DNA from: Dehalobacter sp. DCA
GTDB taxonomy: Bacteria > Bacillota > Desulfitobacteriia > Desulfitobacteriales > Syntrophobotulaceae
Assembly (NCBI RefSeq): GCF_000305775.1
Contig: NC_018866.1
Span: forward strand, 1 to 64,000
Direction: 5' to 3'
DNA: 64,000 bases
Of the stretch, positions 45,558-54,543 are shown piece after piece (the stretch's first letter is position 1; each line of letters starts with the position of its first letter). Position numbers and translations under genes: made by a program. Under the pieces are notes generated by a model, which was given only the letters and a program-made list of their open reading frames with translations, did no database searches and was not told the DNA's origin.

Positions 45558-47894
45558 TTAGATTTCAGCCTGTTCGCCAGGTTTTGTAGTCATCAGGCGA
45601 TAGAGCCTGGTGTTGCGCGGAAATTGATCGGCAAAGGGGACAAGGGAGCTTCCCACCTTAATCAACCCGTTCCCGGCGTCCACGTTAGTGATGTAGCTGA
45701 GCTGAAGGTCAGAAATGTTCAAAAGCCTGGCCAGCTCCATTCTGTCGGTGCTAGCCTGATTGAGCATGACGATAAATTCACTGTTGGCCAGCATGGTCCT
45801 GGCTGTGTGACTCTGCAGCAAATCATCAACATTTTGGGTAATGCCTGTGCAGAACGCCCCGTACTTCCGGACGCGCTTCCACAGGGTAAAAAGGAAATTA
45901 GCCGAATACTCATGCTGAAACATCAGGTAAATTTCATCAATAATTATAAAAGTATTTCTACCCTTGGCCCGGTTCCGGGTAATCCGGTTTAGGATGCTGT
46001 CCAGTACCACCAGCATACCGATGGGCAAAAGCTGCTTGCCCAAGTCCAGAATGTCGTAGCAAATCAGGCGGTTGTTGACGTCCACATTGGTCGGTTTGGC
46101 GAAAGTGTTCAGGCTGCCGCTGGTGAACAGCTCAATAGCCAGGGCAATTTCCTGCGCTTCCGATTCATCCTGTTTTAAAAGCTCCGCATGAAAATCCTGC
46201 AAGGTGGGCGTTATCCCATGAAAGTTGCTTTGCAGATACTTCCGGTAAACACTTGCGGTGCAGCGATCGATCAGGGACTTTTGTTTAGCCCCCAGGTTTT
46301 GGCCACCGATCAGCTGCTCACATAAGGAAAGGACAAATTCAGATTTTAGGATGACCGGATTAGCCCCGTCGCCGTAATCGCGGTTCATGTCCATGGCATT
46401 GATATGGTTCGGTGAAGTTGCGGAAATATGGATGATCTCACCGCCCATGGCTTTGACAAGGGAAGAATATTCTCGCTCCGGGTCGATCAGTATTATGTCG
46501 TCATCGCTGGATAGGATCTGGTTGACAATCTCCCGCTTGGCTGTAAAGCTCTTGCCGGAACCGGATACGCCCAGGATGAAGCTGTTACCGTTTAAGAGCA
46601 GCTTGCGGTTGGCGATTATCATGTTCTTGGATATGACATTCTGGCCATAATAGATGCCGCCGCTGTGGGAAATTTCCTGCGCCCGGAAAGGAATAAACAC
46701 CGCCGTACTCTCGGTGGTTAGCGTCCGGATAGCTTCGATTTTCCTTAGCCCATAGGGCAGCGCCGTATTTAATCCGTCCATCTGCTGGAATGTCAGGGTG
46801 GAAAACTGGCAGAGATGCTTCCGCGCAGTGGTCAGCAAGGTTTCGGTATCGCTGTCCAGCTGCTCCTTACTGTCTGCAACATGCACCATGGTCAGCACCG
46901 CAAACATCATCCGCTGGTCGCGGGTTGTCAGGTCGTCGAGGAATTCCTTACTTTCTTTGCGTTGCTGTTCCATGTCGTAGGGCACAACGGCGGAAAAGTT
47001 ATTGTTCTGGTTTTGCCGTCTCTGCCAGTTTGTGATGTTGGTTTCCACCCCAAGCAGTCTATTTTCCACCTCCCGTACCGCTTCATCCGTGGGGATGGGG
47101 ATAATATCCAACGACAACATCATGCTGCGGTTAAAATCGCAGAGTTCGGATATCATGCTGTCTTTGATATAGCTGGCGTATTCCCTTAAGAAAATGACGC
47201 GCCCGTACTTGTTTCCCATGCGGAAGTGGTCTTTTGCAAATTCAAAGGTGTCTGGAGAAATATAATCCTTGAAGTCGTGCCCCTTTTGCATTGTTTCGGA
47301 TAGATCGAACCGGAAATCCGTTTCTTCGCCGGGACGGAAAAAATCATGCAGGATGCGCAGGCGGTCCATAGTATCCAGTTCCACGCACTTGGAGCCAAGG
47401 TGGGAAAAGTGGGTGATCAGGTCGGCTCCGATGCGAGAGAAGTAGTTCCGTGCTTCCTCAATATTCTTTTTCAGCACCGATACGGTTACATATTTATCCT
47501 GGACAATCCCGTTAGCGCCGGTGGCCTTATCCAAAAGCATCCGGTTGTATTCCCCACGATAATCGTCCAGCCCGTCCCCTCTATGCGGGATGAGAATAGA
47601 GCTTTCAAAGTCCATTTTGTTCAAGCGGCGGTTGTTGATGGTGATTTTGGTGGTCGCTCCGCTGTCCAAAGAATTGAGCAGCTCCGAATAAGACAGGAAC
47701 ATTGCTTCCTTGTCTTCTTTGGAGGCCACCGCGTAATTAATATCTGTAAAACGAAAGGACATGGAAAATTTGTTGCCCACCTTAAAAATCCCGTCAGACC
47801 AAATGGCCTTAATCGGGATAACCTGCTGGACGCCTTTGGGGACAACAAACTTCTCCTTATCCTGCTTCACAATTTTCTGCAGGGTCTTAATCAT
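45558..47894 (-). CDS. virB4: VirB4-family conjugation ATPase
   Basis: 778 aa motor ATPase of the type IV secretion channel. N-terminal CagE-like region; Walker A GVSGSGKS near 439-446, Walker B FIIIDEIYLMF near 620. The start overlaps the end of the PrgI gene. Typical of TraE/VirB4 in Tn1549-like elements. Confidence 0.94.
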   Translation of the reverse strand: MIKTLQKIVKQDKEKFVVPKGVQQVIPIKAIWSDGIFKVGNKFSMSFRFTDINYAVASKEDKEAMFLSYSELLNSLDSGATTKITINNRRLNKMDFESSILIPHRGDGLDDYRGEYNRMLLDKATGANGIVQDKYVTVSVLKKNIEEARNYFSRIGADLITHFSHLGSKCVELDTMDRLRILHDFFRPGEETDFRFDLSETMQKGHDFKDYISPDTFEFAKDHFRMGNKYGRVIFLREYASYIKDSMISELCDFNRSMMLSLDIIPIPTDEAVREVENRLLGVETNITNWQRRQNQNNNFSAVVPYDMEQQRKESKEFLDDLTTRDQRMMFAVLTMVHVADSKEQLDSDTETLLTTARKHLCQFSTLTFQQMDGLNTALPYGLRKIEAIRTLTTESTAVFIPFRAQEISHSGGIYYGQNVISKNMIIANRKLLLNGNSFILGVSGSGKSFTAKREIVNQILSSDDDIILIDPEREYSSLVKAMGGEIIHISATSPNHINAMDMNRDYGDGANPVILKSEFVLSLCEQLIGGQNLGAKQKSLIDRCTASVYRKYLQSNFHGITPTLQDFHAELLKQDESEAQEIALAIELFTSGSLNTFAKPTNVDVNNRLICYDILDLGKQLLPIGMLVVLDSILNRITRNRAKGRNTFIIIDEIYLMFQHEYSANFLFTLWKRVRKYGAFCTGITQNVDDLLQSHTARTMLANSEFIVMLNQASTDRMELARLLNISDLQLSYITNVDAGNGLIKVGSSLVPFADQFPRNTRLYRLMTTKPGEQAEI

Positions 47895-48252
47895 GTCGTT
47901 TCCATTCCTCCTTTTCCTTGTTTTGAATGCTCTGCTTCAACGCTTCGAAATACACGTTTGTCGGATAAAACATCAGTTTTTTGGGCAGGATAAACTCCGA
48001 TTTGAAATACGCCCAGAAAAACTGTTCCGCTGTCATGCCGTGATAGCGGATAAACCCCATGACGGCAAAGGGGAACGCACCCAAAATGCACACCCAGCTC
48101 ACTGTTTCCGTGCCTAAGACATTCCGCAGGCCGAAGTAGATGCCGACGGCAACGCCAACAGCTAGGAGAGAAAAAACAAACTGCCGCATGGACAGTCCAA
48201 AGAACAAGCTTTCCGTGTAATCCCGGATTTCCCGGTTGATTTTAACTTCCAA
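47887..48252 (-). CDS. prgI: PrgI-family membrane protein
   Basis: 121 aa with two adjacent hydrophobic helices (about 28-75) after EVKINREIRDYTESLFFGLS, the PrgI/VirB3-like signature. Partner of VirB4 in the channel base; genes overlap by 8 bases. Confidence 0.88.
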   Translation of the reverse strand: MEVKINREIRDYTESLFFGLSMRQFVFSLLAVGVAVGIYFGLRNVLGTETVSWVCILGAFPFAVMGFIRYHGMTAEQFFWAYFKSEFILPKKLMFYPTNVYFEALKQSIQNKEKEEWKRHD

Positions 48253-48267
48253 AGTATATCCACCTCC

Positions 48268-48297
48268 GAAAAAAAACAGCGCCCCTCAACGAAGCGC
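48268..48297 (-). terminator. Terminator upstream of prgI
   Basis: GCGCTTC pairs with GGGGCGC (two G-U pairs) on the - strand, loop GTTGA, followed by TGTTTTTTTT. It would end transcripts from the 48312-48509 gene, or attenuate the conjugation operon. Confidence 0.6.
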
Positions 48298-48311
48298 CAT
48301 CAAGATTTTTT

Positions 48312-48509
48312 TTACCGTTCCTGCCGGTTTTTTTTATGCTTTTCTTTTTCGATTTGGATCTTGACCACCAATTCGTCAACCTTACGGTTCTGTTCCATAA
48401 ATGCCTCATCCTCTATAAGGCGAATACCGTTTTTCAAAGTTTTATTACCAAGTCTGTTAAGTTTTTTCTTCTCTCTTTCAAACTCGTCATAGAGAGACCC
48501 CTTTTTCAT
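48312..48509 (-). CDS. Small charged hypothetical protein, 65 aa
   Basis: Highly charged helical protein (YDEFEREKKKLNRLGNKTLK, VKIQIEKEKHKKNRQER), probably a coiled coil. It is transcribed divergently from the XRE repressor across the operator region at 48647-48693. Not recognised. Confidence 0.55.
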   Translation of the reverse strand: MKKGSLYDEFEREKKKLNRLGNKTLKNGIRLIEDEAFMEQNRKVDELVVKIQIEKEKHKKNRQER

Positions 48510-48646
48510 TCTCTAATCTCCTTTGTCTGATTTTAAGCCGGATGACAAAAGAGTGTTCTTCATCATCCTCATAATGCAGCTTGATGTGTTTACGTACCAT
48601 GAAACAGCAGATTTCTGTCTCATCTTTTAGAAGGACTCCTTTCGGT

Positions 48647-48693
48647 TTTTACTGCGATTATCGACTTATTTTTATATTTTACTGCGATTATCG
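48647..48693. promoter_or_regulatory. Tandem operator for the XRE repressor
   Basis: TTTTACTGCGATTATCG occurs at 48647-48663 and again at 48677-48693, 30 bp apart (about three helix turns). Each holds the palindrome CGATTATCG; the second extends to GCGATTATCGC. Lies between divergent genes, 60-100 bases upstream of the XRE start: the expected operator layout. Confidence 0.65.
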
Positions 48694-48749
48694 CATTAAA
48701 ACCATTGTCTCTTCACATAAAATTGAGAAGAATAGTGAGGTGCAAGGGT

Positions 48750-49004
48750 ATGAAACCACGACAGAACCCGCCCGGCAATAAAAACATGATTGGAGCCAAG
48801 GTTGTTGCCCTTAGGAAAGCAAAGAAAATTAAGCAGAAAGATTTTTTAGCGAAACTGCAAACCGTGGGCTTGGACATCAGTGCGACAAGTCTTTCACGTC
48901 TTGAAGGGCAATACCGTCTTGTTCAGGATTATGAGATTGTTGCGATTGCGAAAGCATTGGATATTTCTATTGAAGATTTGCTGGGGAAAAGACGGAATGA
49001 TTAA
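48750..49004 (+). CDS. XRE-family repressor
   Basis: 84 aa. Begins MKPRQNPPGNKNMIGAKVVA; helix-turn-helix about 24-70: LRKAKKIKQKDFLAKLQ, ISATSLSRLEG, DYEIVAIAKALDISIEDLLG. ATG 48750 with GAGGTG 7 bases upstream; ATG 48786 is an alternative. It probably binds the tandem operator in front of it and controls the conjugation genes. Confidence 0.82.
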   Translation: MKPRQNPPGNKNMIGAKVVALRKAKKIKQKDFLAKLQTVGLDISATSLSRLEGQYRLVQDYEIVAIAKALDISIEDLLGKRRND

Positions 49005-49093
49005 TAAAGGTACGCCGCTAAAATAGTCCGTGCACAGCCTTCCATTTCCTTCCTTGATACGTAATAATAGGGATAGGAAAGGAGGGTTCGTTT

Positions 49094-49372
49094 GTGTTGT
49101 ATACATCCATTTTCTTATTTTTACTGATGCTGGCTCTAAACTTCATCTTTAAGATTGCGTCGGTTTTTCGCTTGGGCGTGCCGTTGCTTTATGTTCTTTT
49201 GGTGGGCGCTTTGTTCCCAAACTTTGTACAGGAACATGAAATGCTGACAACCCTAATCTTTTTAGCCCTGCTTGGCCTTGTGGCTCTGAGTTGGGTTGCG
49301 GCCATCCGTCGAAAAATCCGGCACAGGCGGGAGCAGAAGGAAAACCAATATTATGAGGACATAAACACCTGA
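49094..49372 (+). CDS. Small membrane protein, 92 aa
   Basis: Two to three hydrophobic helices (YTSIFLFLLMLALNFIF, VPLLYVLLVGALF, LTTLIFLALLGLVALSWVAA) and a basic cytosolic tail. GTG start 7 bases after GGAGGG. Downstream of the XRE gene; an ICE accessory of unknown role. Confidence 0.65.
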   Translation: MLYTSIFLFLLMLALNFIFKIASVFRLGVPLLYVLLVGALFPNFVQEHEMLTTLIFLALLGLVALSWVAAIRRKIRHRREQKENQYYEDINT

Positions 49373-49383
49373 GAGTATTAAAT

Positions 49384-50223
49384 TTACAACCCCATCATTT
49401 CCCGCACCACCCGGTCAGCCATTTTTACAGCCCCGACCAGCACCAGCATATTGAAAATCGACTCCCCGATATAGGACCATACCATTGTGACGGCGCTGGC
49501 ACCGGTGTCCACCATCGGTGGGGAGGACGCAAAGACGGAAAAGATTACGCAGGCCAGGACGATAATGGCTCCTTCCAGACACACGGCGGCGTAGCCTTTC
49601 AGAAAGGCTTTGCCGATGCTTTGGCTCGGCTCTCCGGCGAAGGAGGCCAGAGGCACAGGGGCAATTGCGGTGTATAAAAATATTTTAAAAAAACGGGCGT
49701 ACACCGTAAGGATCATAATGAAGGAAAGCACCGTAATAAATAATCCGCCGATAAGCGTCACCGCCCACAGTGGAATACTCGCCCAGAAACCGCAATTCTC
49801 AATGGCCTGCACAATGGTGTCGGGCAGTACGGTCTGGGTGGTCGTCCCAAAGCCTGCAGCGCTCATGATGGTGGAGATAATCCCCTGCACGATATTGAAC
49901 AGAGCCATCATTAGGTCCAGTCCATAAGTCACGACGCCTTTGGCCAGGGCAAAACGGATGAACAGCTTTAAAGCGTGTTCCGGCTTTTTGACTTCGGCGA
50001 AGCTGCCGCAGGTTTTCACTACGCCAATGACAAAAAACAACACCAACAGGGCCATGCCAACGGCCTGCAATGCGCCATGAATATTAACAATAACATTCCA
50101 AATACCGCCGCCTTTAAATTCAGTTGGCGATTGGGTAATAATTTGCAAAATCTCCGCCAGCTTTGCATTCCAGGTTGCCAGGGCGTTATTGAGATTGTCG
50201 ATGACCCAGTTGCCGTTTGACAA
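49384..50223 (-). CDS. VirB6/TrbL-like conjugation channel protein
   Basis: 279 aa polytopic membrane protein with about six helices, VirB6/TrbL-like (GALQAVGMALLVLFFVIGVV; GYAAVCLEGAIIVLACVIF; conserved Trp/Pro and VREMMGL tail). Start is TTG at 50223, 6 bases after GAGGTGAG. Forms the inner-membrane channel with PrgI and VirB4. Confidence 0.87.
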   Translation of the reverse strand: MSNGNWVIDNLNNALATWNAKLAEILQIITQSPTEFKGGGIWNVIVNIHGALQAVGMALLVLFFVIGVVKTCGSFAEVKKPEHALKLFIRFALAKGVVTYGLDLMMALFNIVQGIISTIMSAAGFGTTTQTVLPDTIVQAIENCGFWASIPLWAVTLIGGLFITVLSFIMILTVYARFFKIFLYTAIAPVPLASFAGEPSQSIGKAFLKGYAAVCLEGAIIVLACVIFSVFASSPPMVDTGASAVTMVWSYIGESIFNMLVLVGAVKMADRVVREMMGL

Positions 50224-50286
50224 ATAAACTCACCTCATTTCCGAGACAAAGCCCGCGTACGAAACGTGGGCTTATCATTGTAATCG

Positions 50287-50514
50287 TTACCGGCATGGTT
50301 CATCCCTGCTGGGCATTTTGTCCCTGATGACGCCATATTTGTCATCCACGTAGAATTTATTGACAAACGGGTTATAGATTGCATGACACTTGACTCCGTT
50401 ATATTCAGCAAGATAATCGTTGTCACCCAGCCTCTTGAGGATGGTAGCTTTCCGCAGTTCGCTGTTCAGTGAATGAATGTGCATTTCTTCATTGATCGGA
50501 AATGTATTAAACAT
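50287..50514 (-). CDS. Small ICE hypothetical protein, 75 aa
   Basis: Soluble 75 aa protein (LKRLGDNDYLAEYNGVKCHAIYNPFVNKFYVDD), beta-rich, with AGGAGG before the ATG. Sits between the VirB2-like and VirB6-like genes, six bases from the former. Function unknown. Confidence 0.65.
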   Translation of the reverse strand: MFNTFPINEEMHIHSLNSELRKATILKRLGDNDYLAEYNGVKCHAIYNPFVNKFYVDDKYGVIRDKMPSRDEPCR

Positions 50515-50519
50515 GGCGA

Positions 50520-50828
50520 TCAGCCTCCTGTAATCAGAGTAAGAATCTCTTTGGCAAAGGTAATAATCACTCCGCCCGCCAGCGTCAGGAAGCCGTTGGC
50601 CCGCTGGGAAGGGTCGTGGGATTTAAGGGAAAGGCCGATTTGCACAATGCCGAAGCCTAAGAGAATCATCCCAATGGCGCGGATCAGTCCAAAGATGAAG
50701 TCGGACAGATTGTTGACCACCTGAAGGGGATCGCCTGCCGCGTAAGCAGGGGCGGCCAAGAAGGAAAGCATTAGTACCAGTGTGCAGTAAACGGCAATAG
50801 TCATTTTGATTTTCCTGGACATTTTCAT
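50520..50828 (-). CDS. VirB2/Maff2-like conjugation pilin-like protein
   Basis: 102 aa: signal-peptide-like start with AYA-A cleavage pattern (LAAPAYAAGD), then two helices (FGLIRAIGMILLGFGIVQIG; GFLTLAGGVIITFAKEIL). The layout matches VirB2/TrbC-type subunits in Tn1549-like elements. Confidence 0.82.
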   Translation of the reverse strand: MKMSRKIKMTIAVYCTLVLMLSFLAAPAYAAGDPLQVVNNLSDFIFGLIRAIGMILLGFGIVQIGLSLKSHDPSQRANGFLTLAGGVIITFAKEILTLITGG

Positions 50829-50855
50829 AGAATCATGCCTCCAATGTATTGTTTT

Positions 50856-52619
50856 TCAGGATTGTATCTGGGTTTCGAGTTCTTCCTCGGAGAGAAGCTC
50901 GTAATCGCTGTTTTCGTTTAGGACCACAGCTTTCCAGTCCAGGGCGGTTTCCGTACCGCCGTGCCGGAAAGCTTGGCCGCCGCCGTCAACAGTCAGTTTC
51001 AGATTGGAGTGTTTAAGGATATCATACTTGTCGTCCATAATGGCCCGTTCACCGCGGATAAAGAGCAAGGCATAGCGGTTGTCCAGCATCCGCACCTCGT
51101 CGGGGGTCAGAAGCTCGCGCCCCGACAACTGATAATTGACGGAGTAGCTTCCATTACGGCCCTTACTCTGACCGTAGGTGTTCATGTCAATGGTTTCCTT
51201 GCCTAAAAGCTCGGATACATACTTATGGGTACTTTGCTCATTGCCGCCCAAATATAGAAACTCGTCACAATTACCCAGAATAGATTCCCAGGTATCCTTA
51301 AACAGGGCTTTGAGCTGTGCCAGGTTTTGCAGGATGATGGACACGGATATTTCCCTGGAACGTATGGTGGAAAGCAGCTTGTCAAATTCATCAGGCAGAG
51401 CGACATTGGCAAATTCATCCATGACAAAGTGGACATGAATGGGCAACCTGCCTCCGTACTTATAGTCGGCAAGGTACATGAGGCTTTGGAATAGCTGGGT
51501 GTAAAGCATCCCGACGATAAAATTGAAGGATGAATCGTTGTCGGGTATCACGGCAAAGAGCGCTGTCTTTTTTTCCCCGACTGAGGACAGTTCCATTTCA
51601 TCCACCGTGGTGATTCCCGCAAGGGTGGACAGGTTGAACTTTTCCAGCCGGACACCCAAACCGATGAGAATAGATTTGGCGGTTTTGCCCGCCGCCAGTT
51701 TGAAGATGTTATATTGCTTGACTGCTAGGTGCTCCGATTCCCGCATTTCCAGCCTTTCGAACAGCTCGTCAAGGGGGCTTTGATAGGATTCGTCATCCTC
51801 ATGGACCTCGGCGGCGGCGATCATCTCCATGACCATCGGAAAATTCTGCTCTTCCTTAGGCGCTTCATAAAGAAGATAGAGGATTAATGCCTCCAGTAAA
51901 GCGGTTTCAGCGCGTTCCCAAAAGGGGTCATTGGTGTTGGAACCTTTGGGCGTAGTGTTGCGGATCAGGTTGGTGACGAGCTTTAACACGTCTTTGTCGT
52001 CCTTGAGGTAAGCGAAGGGATTGTAGCAATGGGACAGGTGCATGTTAATTAAATCCAGAATCTTGATTTCATAACCTTTTGCTTTCAGCAGGTTTCCCGT
52101 GTCCCGCAAAATTTCCCCCTTGGGGTCGAGAACGATAAAAGAGGTGTTAGCCTGCATGACGTTGGGTTTGGCGTAAAACCTTGTCTTGCCGGAGCCGGAG
52201 CCGCCCACCACCATGACATTCAAATTCCGTTTGTGCTTACGACCGTCCAGGCCGATACGAACGTTTTGCGTCAGGAGTTTGTTTTTTTGAGGATCTTTGT
52301 CCCGGTATTTCTTGCAGACAGTCGCCGCGCCTCCCCAGCGCGCGCTGCCGTGCTCCTCCCGCCTGCGGTAATTGCGCTTGGTAGAGAGGTAAATCCCTGT
52401 GCCCATGGCGTAGGCGGCAACAAAGAGCAGGATGCACTTGAGCGAATCGTTTACCCACCGAATGTCAAAAGGATTGTTTATCGCTAGCGTGAGATTGGCA
52501 AGAATTTCAGGAAGCCCTCCGGAAAGGGAAGGGGCGGTCAGCAAGGCCGCCCATACCACAGGGATTAAAAAAACCGCAAAGGGTATCAGGTTGCTCCTTG
52601 CGGTTTCAGCGCGCTTCAT
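50856..52619 (-). CDS. virD4: VirD4/TcpA type IV coupling protein
   Basis: 587 aa DNA pump that brings the relaxosome to the channel. Two N-terminal membrane helices; Walker A GGSGSGKT near 136-143; Walker B HFVMDEFANVALPDEF; ALLFIRGERA near the C-terminus. ATG 52619 overlaps the preceding small gene and has AGGAG upstream. Confidence 0.93.
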   Translation of the reverse strand: MKRAETARSNLIPFAVFLIPVVWAALLTAPSLSGGLPEILANLTLAINNPFDIRWVNDSLKCILLFVAAYAMGTGIYLSTKRNYRRREEHGSARWGGAATVCKKYRDKDPQKNKLLTQNVRIGLDGRKHKRNLNVMVVGGSGSGKTRFYAKPNVMQANTSFIVLDPKGEILRDTGNLLKAKGYEIKILDLINMHLSHCYNPFAYLKDDKDVLKLVTNLIRNTTPKGSNTNDPFWERAETALLEALILYLLYEAPKEEQNFPMVMEMIAAAEVHEDDESYQSPLDELFERLEMRESEHLAVKQYNIFKLAAGKTAKSILIGLGVRLEKFNLSTLAGITTVDEMELSSVGEKKTALFAVIPDNDSSFNFIVGMLYTQLFQSLMYLADYKYGGRLPIHVHFVMDEFANVALPDEFDKLLSTIRSREISVSIILQNLAQLKALFKDTWESILGNCDEFLYLGGNEQSTHKYVSELLGKETIDMNTYGQSKGRNGSYSVNYQLSGRELLTPDEVRMLDNRYALLFIRGERAIMDDKYDILKHSNLKLTVDGGGQAFRHGGTETALDWKAVVLNENSDYELLSEEELETQIQS

Positions 52620-52797
52620 CGTGACTCCTGCGCTTCTGCTTTTTGGTCGGGGCGTCGATGGTTTTGAGAAGCAGCTCATCTACAGCATCGGTGGGGCGTT
52701 GTTCTTCAATCAGGTCGTTTCGCAGTTCGTTCAAAGCGTTCACCACCACGCCGTATTCGTAGTCGTCCAGGGTGAGCACCCTTTCTTCTTCCTTCAT
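52606..52797 (-). CDS. Small ICE protein, 63 aa
   Basis: Acidic helical protein (MKEEERVLTLDDYEYGVVV, ALNELRNDLIEEQRPTDAVD) with basic tail KKQKRRSHDEAR; overlaps the virD4 start by 14 bases, implying coupled translation. GGAGGG 9 bases before ATG 52797. Confidence 0.72.
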   Translation of the reverse strand: MKEEERVLTLDDYEYGVVVNALNELRNDLIEEQRPTDAVDELLLKTIDAPTKKQKRRSHDEAR

Positions 52798-52809
52798 AGG
52801 CAATCCCTC

Positions 52810-53709
52810 CTAACGTTCCGGTTCCGGCCGTTTTTGCTGCCGCTGCTGCGCCAGCATCCGGTTCATCCTGCCGGAAATTTCACCAGCAGTTTCTCGAATG
52901 GTTGAAAGCTCGGCGCGAATCTCCTGTGGATTCATGTTTTCCAGCATTTCTGGAGCGTGGTTGAAACGGTAACTGCTTGTATCCGCACCGTATTGCTTGC
53001 AAAGCATATATGACGCGCAGTAGGCGTGGAAGCCATGTTCGGAACGGCCATAATCTCCGTCGCCTTTGTCCATTTCGGCATGGGCTAGTTCCTGGGATAA
53101 GGCGCGGAAAATATTTTCCGCGTCCATGCCGCGCCGGATTTGAATTTCCCGCGTGTCCGGCTGATACAGCGCGTTTGTGCCTTCCGGCAGCGTATCACTG
53201 ATACGAATAGGAACAGGGGCGTGATCCATCAGCGCCTTGATACGGGTGCGGTCGTCGGGATAGGCCGAAGTCTCGTGTTTTAGGGCTTTCCCGGTCTGGG
53301 AAATGTCGAACATCTTTTTGGGGTTATAGCTGATGCCGCTGGTGCCGTCGTCGCGTTGGTATTCCTCACCCGGTTCCAGGATGTAAAAACCGCTTTCCTT
53401 TTTGCGGATATAGATGCCTTGCTCTTTCCAAGTATCGAAATCCGCAATGCGGGTAGCAGTCGGTTTTTGGGCAAGGATTAAGAGGGCGTTGGAAACGCTG
53501 TAACGGTCAAAGCGACTCTGTACATCCAGATAGCTTTGGAATTTTGCGCTGTCCTGCGCTATGGTCTCCGCCGTGTCGTCGATCAGGGAGTATACCATTT
53601 CCCGCTGTTCCTGCTTCCGTTGCTTCCATACCTCTTTGTCAAAGGGCTGGTCGCTTCGGGAGGCAGGTGCTTCTTTTTCCTGCCGGAAAAGATCATCGAA
53701 ACTGCTCAT
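52810..53709 (-). CDS. ArdC-like antirestriction protein
   Basis: 299 aa. N-terminal ArdC-type single-strand DNA-binding region (RFDRYSVSNALLILAQKPTATR, WKEQGIYIRK) and a C-terminal metalloprotease-like region with SQELAHAEMDKGD, where a QELAH motif stands in for HExxH. ICE ArdC proteins shield incoming single-stranded DNA. Followed by short conjugation genes. Confidence 0.8.
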   Translation of the reverse strand: MSSFDDLFRQEKEAPASRSDQPFDKEVWKQRKQEQREMVYSLIDDTAETIAQDSAKFQSYLDVQSRFDRYSVSNALLILAQKPTATRIADFDTWKEQGIYIRKKESGFYILEPGEEYQRDDGTSGISYNPKKMFDISQTGKALKHETSAYPDDRTRIKALMDHAPVPIRISDTLPEGTNALYQPDTREIQIRRGMDAENIFRALSQELAHAEMDKGDGDYGRSEHGFHAYCASYMLCKQYGADTSSYRFNHAPEMLENMNPQEIRAELSTIRETAGEISGRMNRMLAQQRQQKRPEPER

Positions 53710-53715
53710 AGCATC

Positions 53716-54543
53716 TTACCTCTCTTTCGGTTTTTTGGATTTGGACTTTAATTTCTGCCTGTTTGATTTAGCTGTCTGTTTTGTAGTTTTCTGCATTTCT
53801 TTAGCAGGCTCGCGCTTGGCTTCCGTCTGCTCCCTTTGAGCCTCCCGGATTTCCTTCAATTCCTGACGGACGGATTTCCGTTCAGGCTCAACTGTACCCC
53901 CGGCGGTTTTCCCGCTGCGCTCTGAGGTAGGCTCGGACGGAAGGGGTTTCTCCGCCGTCGCCGTCGTAGGGTTTGGGTTGTCAGGCTGTTTGGCGGCAGG
54001 CTCCGACTGTGTGGGTTTTAGCATGAGTTCGTCCAGGAAAGCGTCCGCACTTTTTTCGGCGGGAGTTCCCTTTATGGGAGGCGCTTTCTCGTCCGGGCCT
54101 TTTTTATCCGGCGCTTCTTTTTGCTTGGCTGCCCTGGATTTTTCGATTTCACTCCTGATGCTTGCGGTGTCCACGGTAGCCAGCTTGAAACGTTCCACGA
54201 TGCGGTTGATTTTGGAGGCGTCTTCGGCCCGTACCATGATGTCGCACATCTCGTCCAGATTCTTTTTGTCCCGCAGGGCGCAGTATAAAATGCCGTAGCG
54301 TCTGGCTTCCTGGGTGAATTTCTGCAAGTCCTCGTTTCTGACTGTAAAGACTTTCAGTTCCTTGCCGCTGCGCAAAAGCGTTTCAAGACGGGTTTTACCT
54401 CTGGTTTTCTTCTGATCTCTCAACACAGCGTACAGGTAGGTGGCAAGGTTTTTAGCACCTTCGCCGGAGATTCTGGCTAGTACCTCAATTCCTTTAAAGG
54501 TCATATTAACGATCTGATCCGCTGCGTCGGCTCCGTTGTTCAT
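53716..54543 (-). CDS. PcfB-family relaxosome protein (DUF3801)
   Basis: 275 aa: conserved part about 1-130 (VNMTFKGIEVLARISGEGAK, YLYAVLRDQKKTRGKTRLET, LQKFTQEARRYGILYCALRD) and a long basic, Pro/Lys-rich disordered tail. PcfB links relaxase to coupling protein. ATG 54543 has AGGAGGA upstream; overlaps the relaxase stop region. Confidence 0.87.
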   Translation of the reverse strand: MNNGADAADQIVNMTFKGIEVLARISGEGAKNLATYLYAVLRDQKKTRGKTRLETLLRSGKELKVFTVRNEDLQKFTQEARRYGILYCALRDKKNLDEMCDIMVRAEDASKINRIVERFKLATVDTASIRSEIEKSRAAKQKEAPDKKGPDEKAPPIKGTPAEKSADAFLDELMLKPTQSEPAAKQPDNPNPTTATAEKPLPSEPTSERSGKTAGGTVEPERKSVRQELKEIREAQREQTEAKREPAKEMQKTTKQTAKSNRQKLKSKSKKPKER

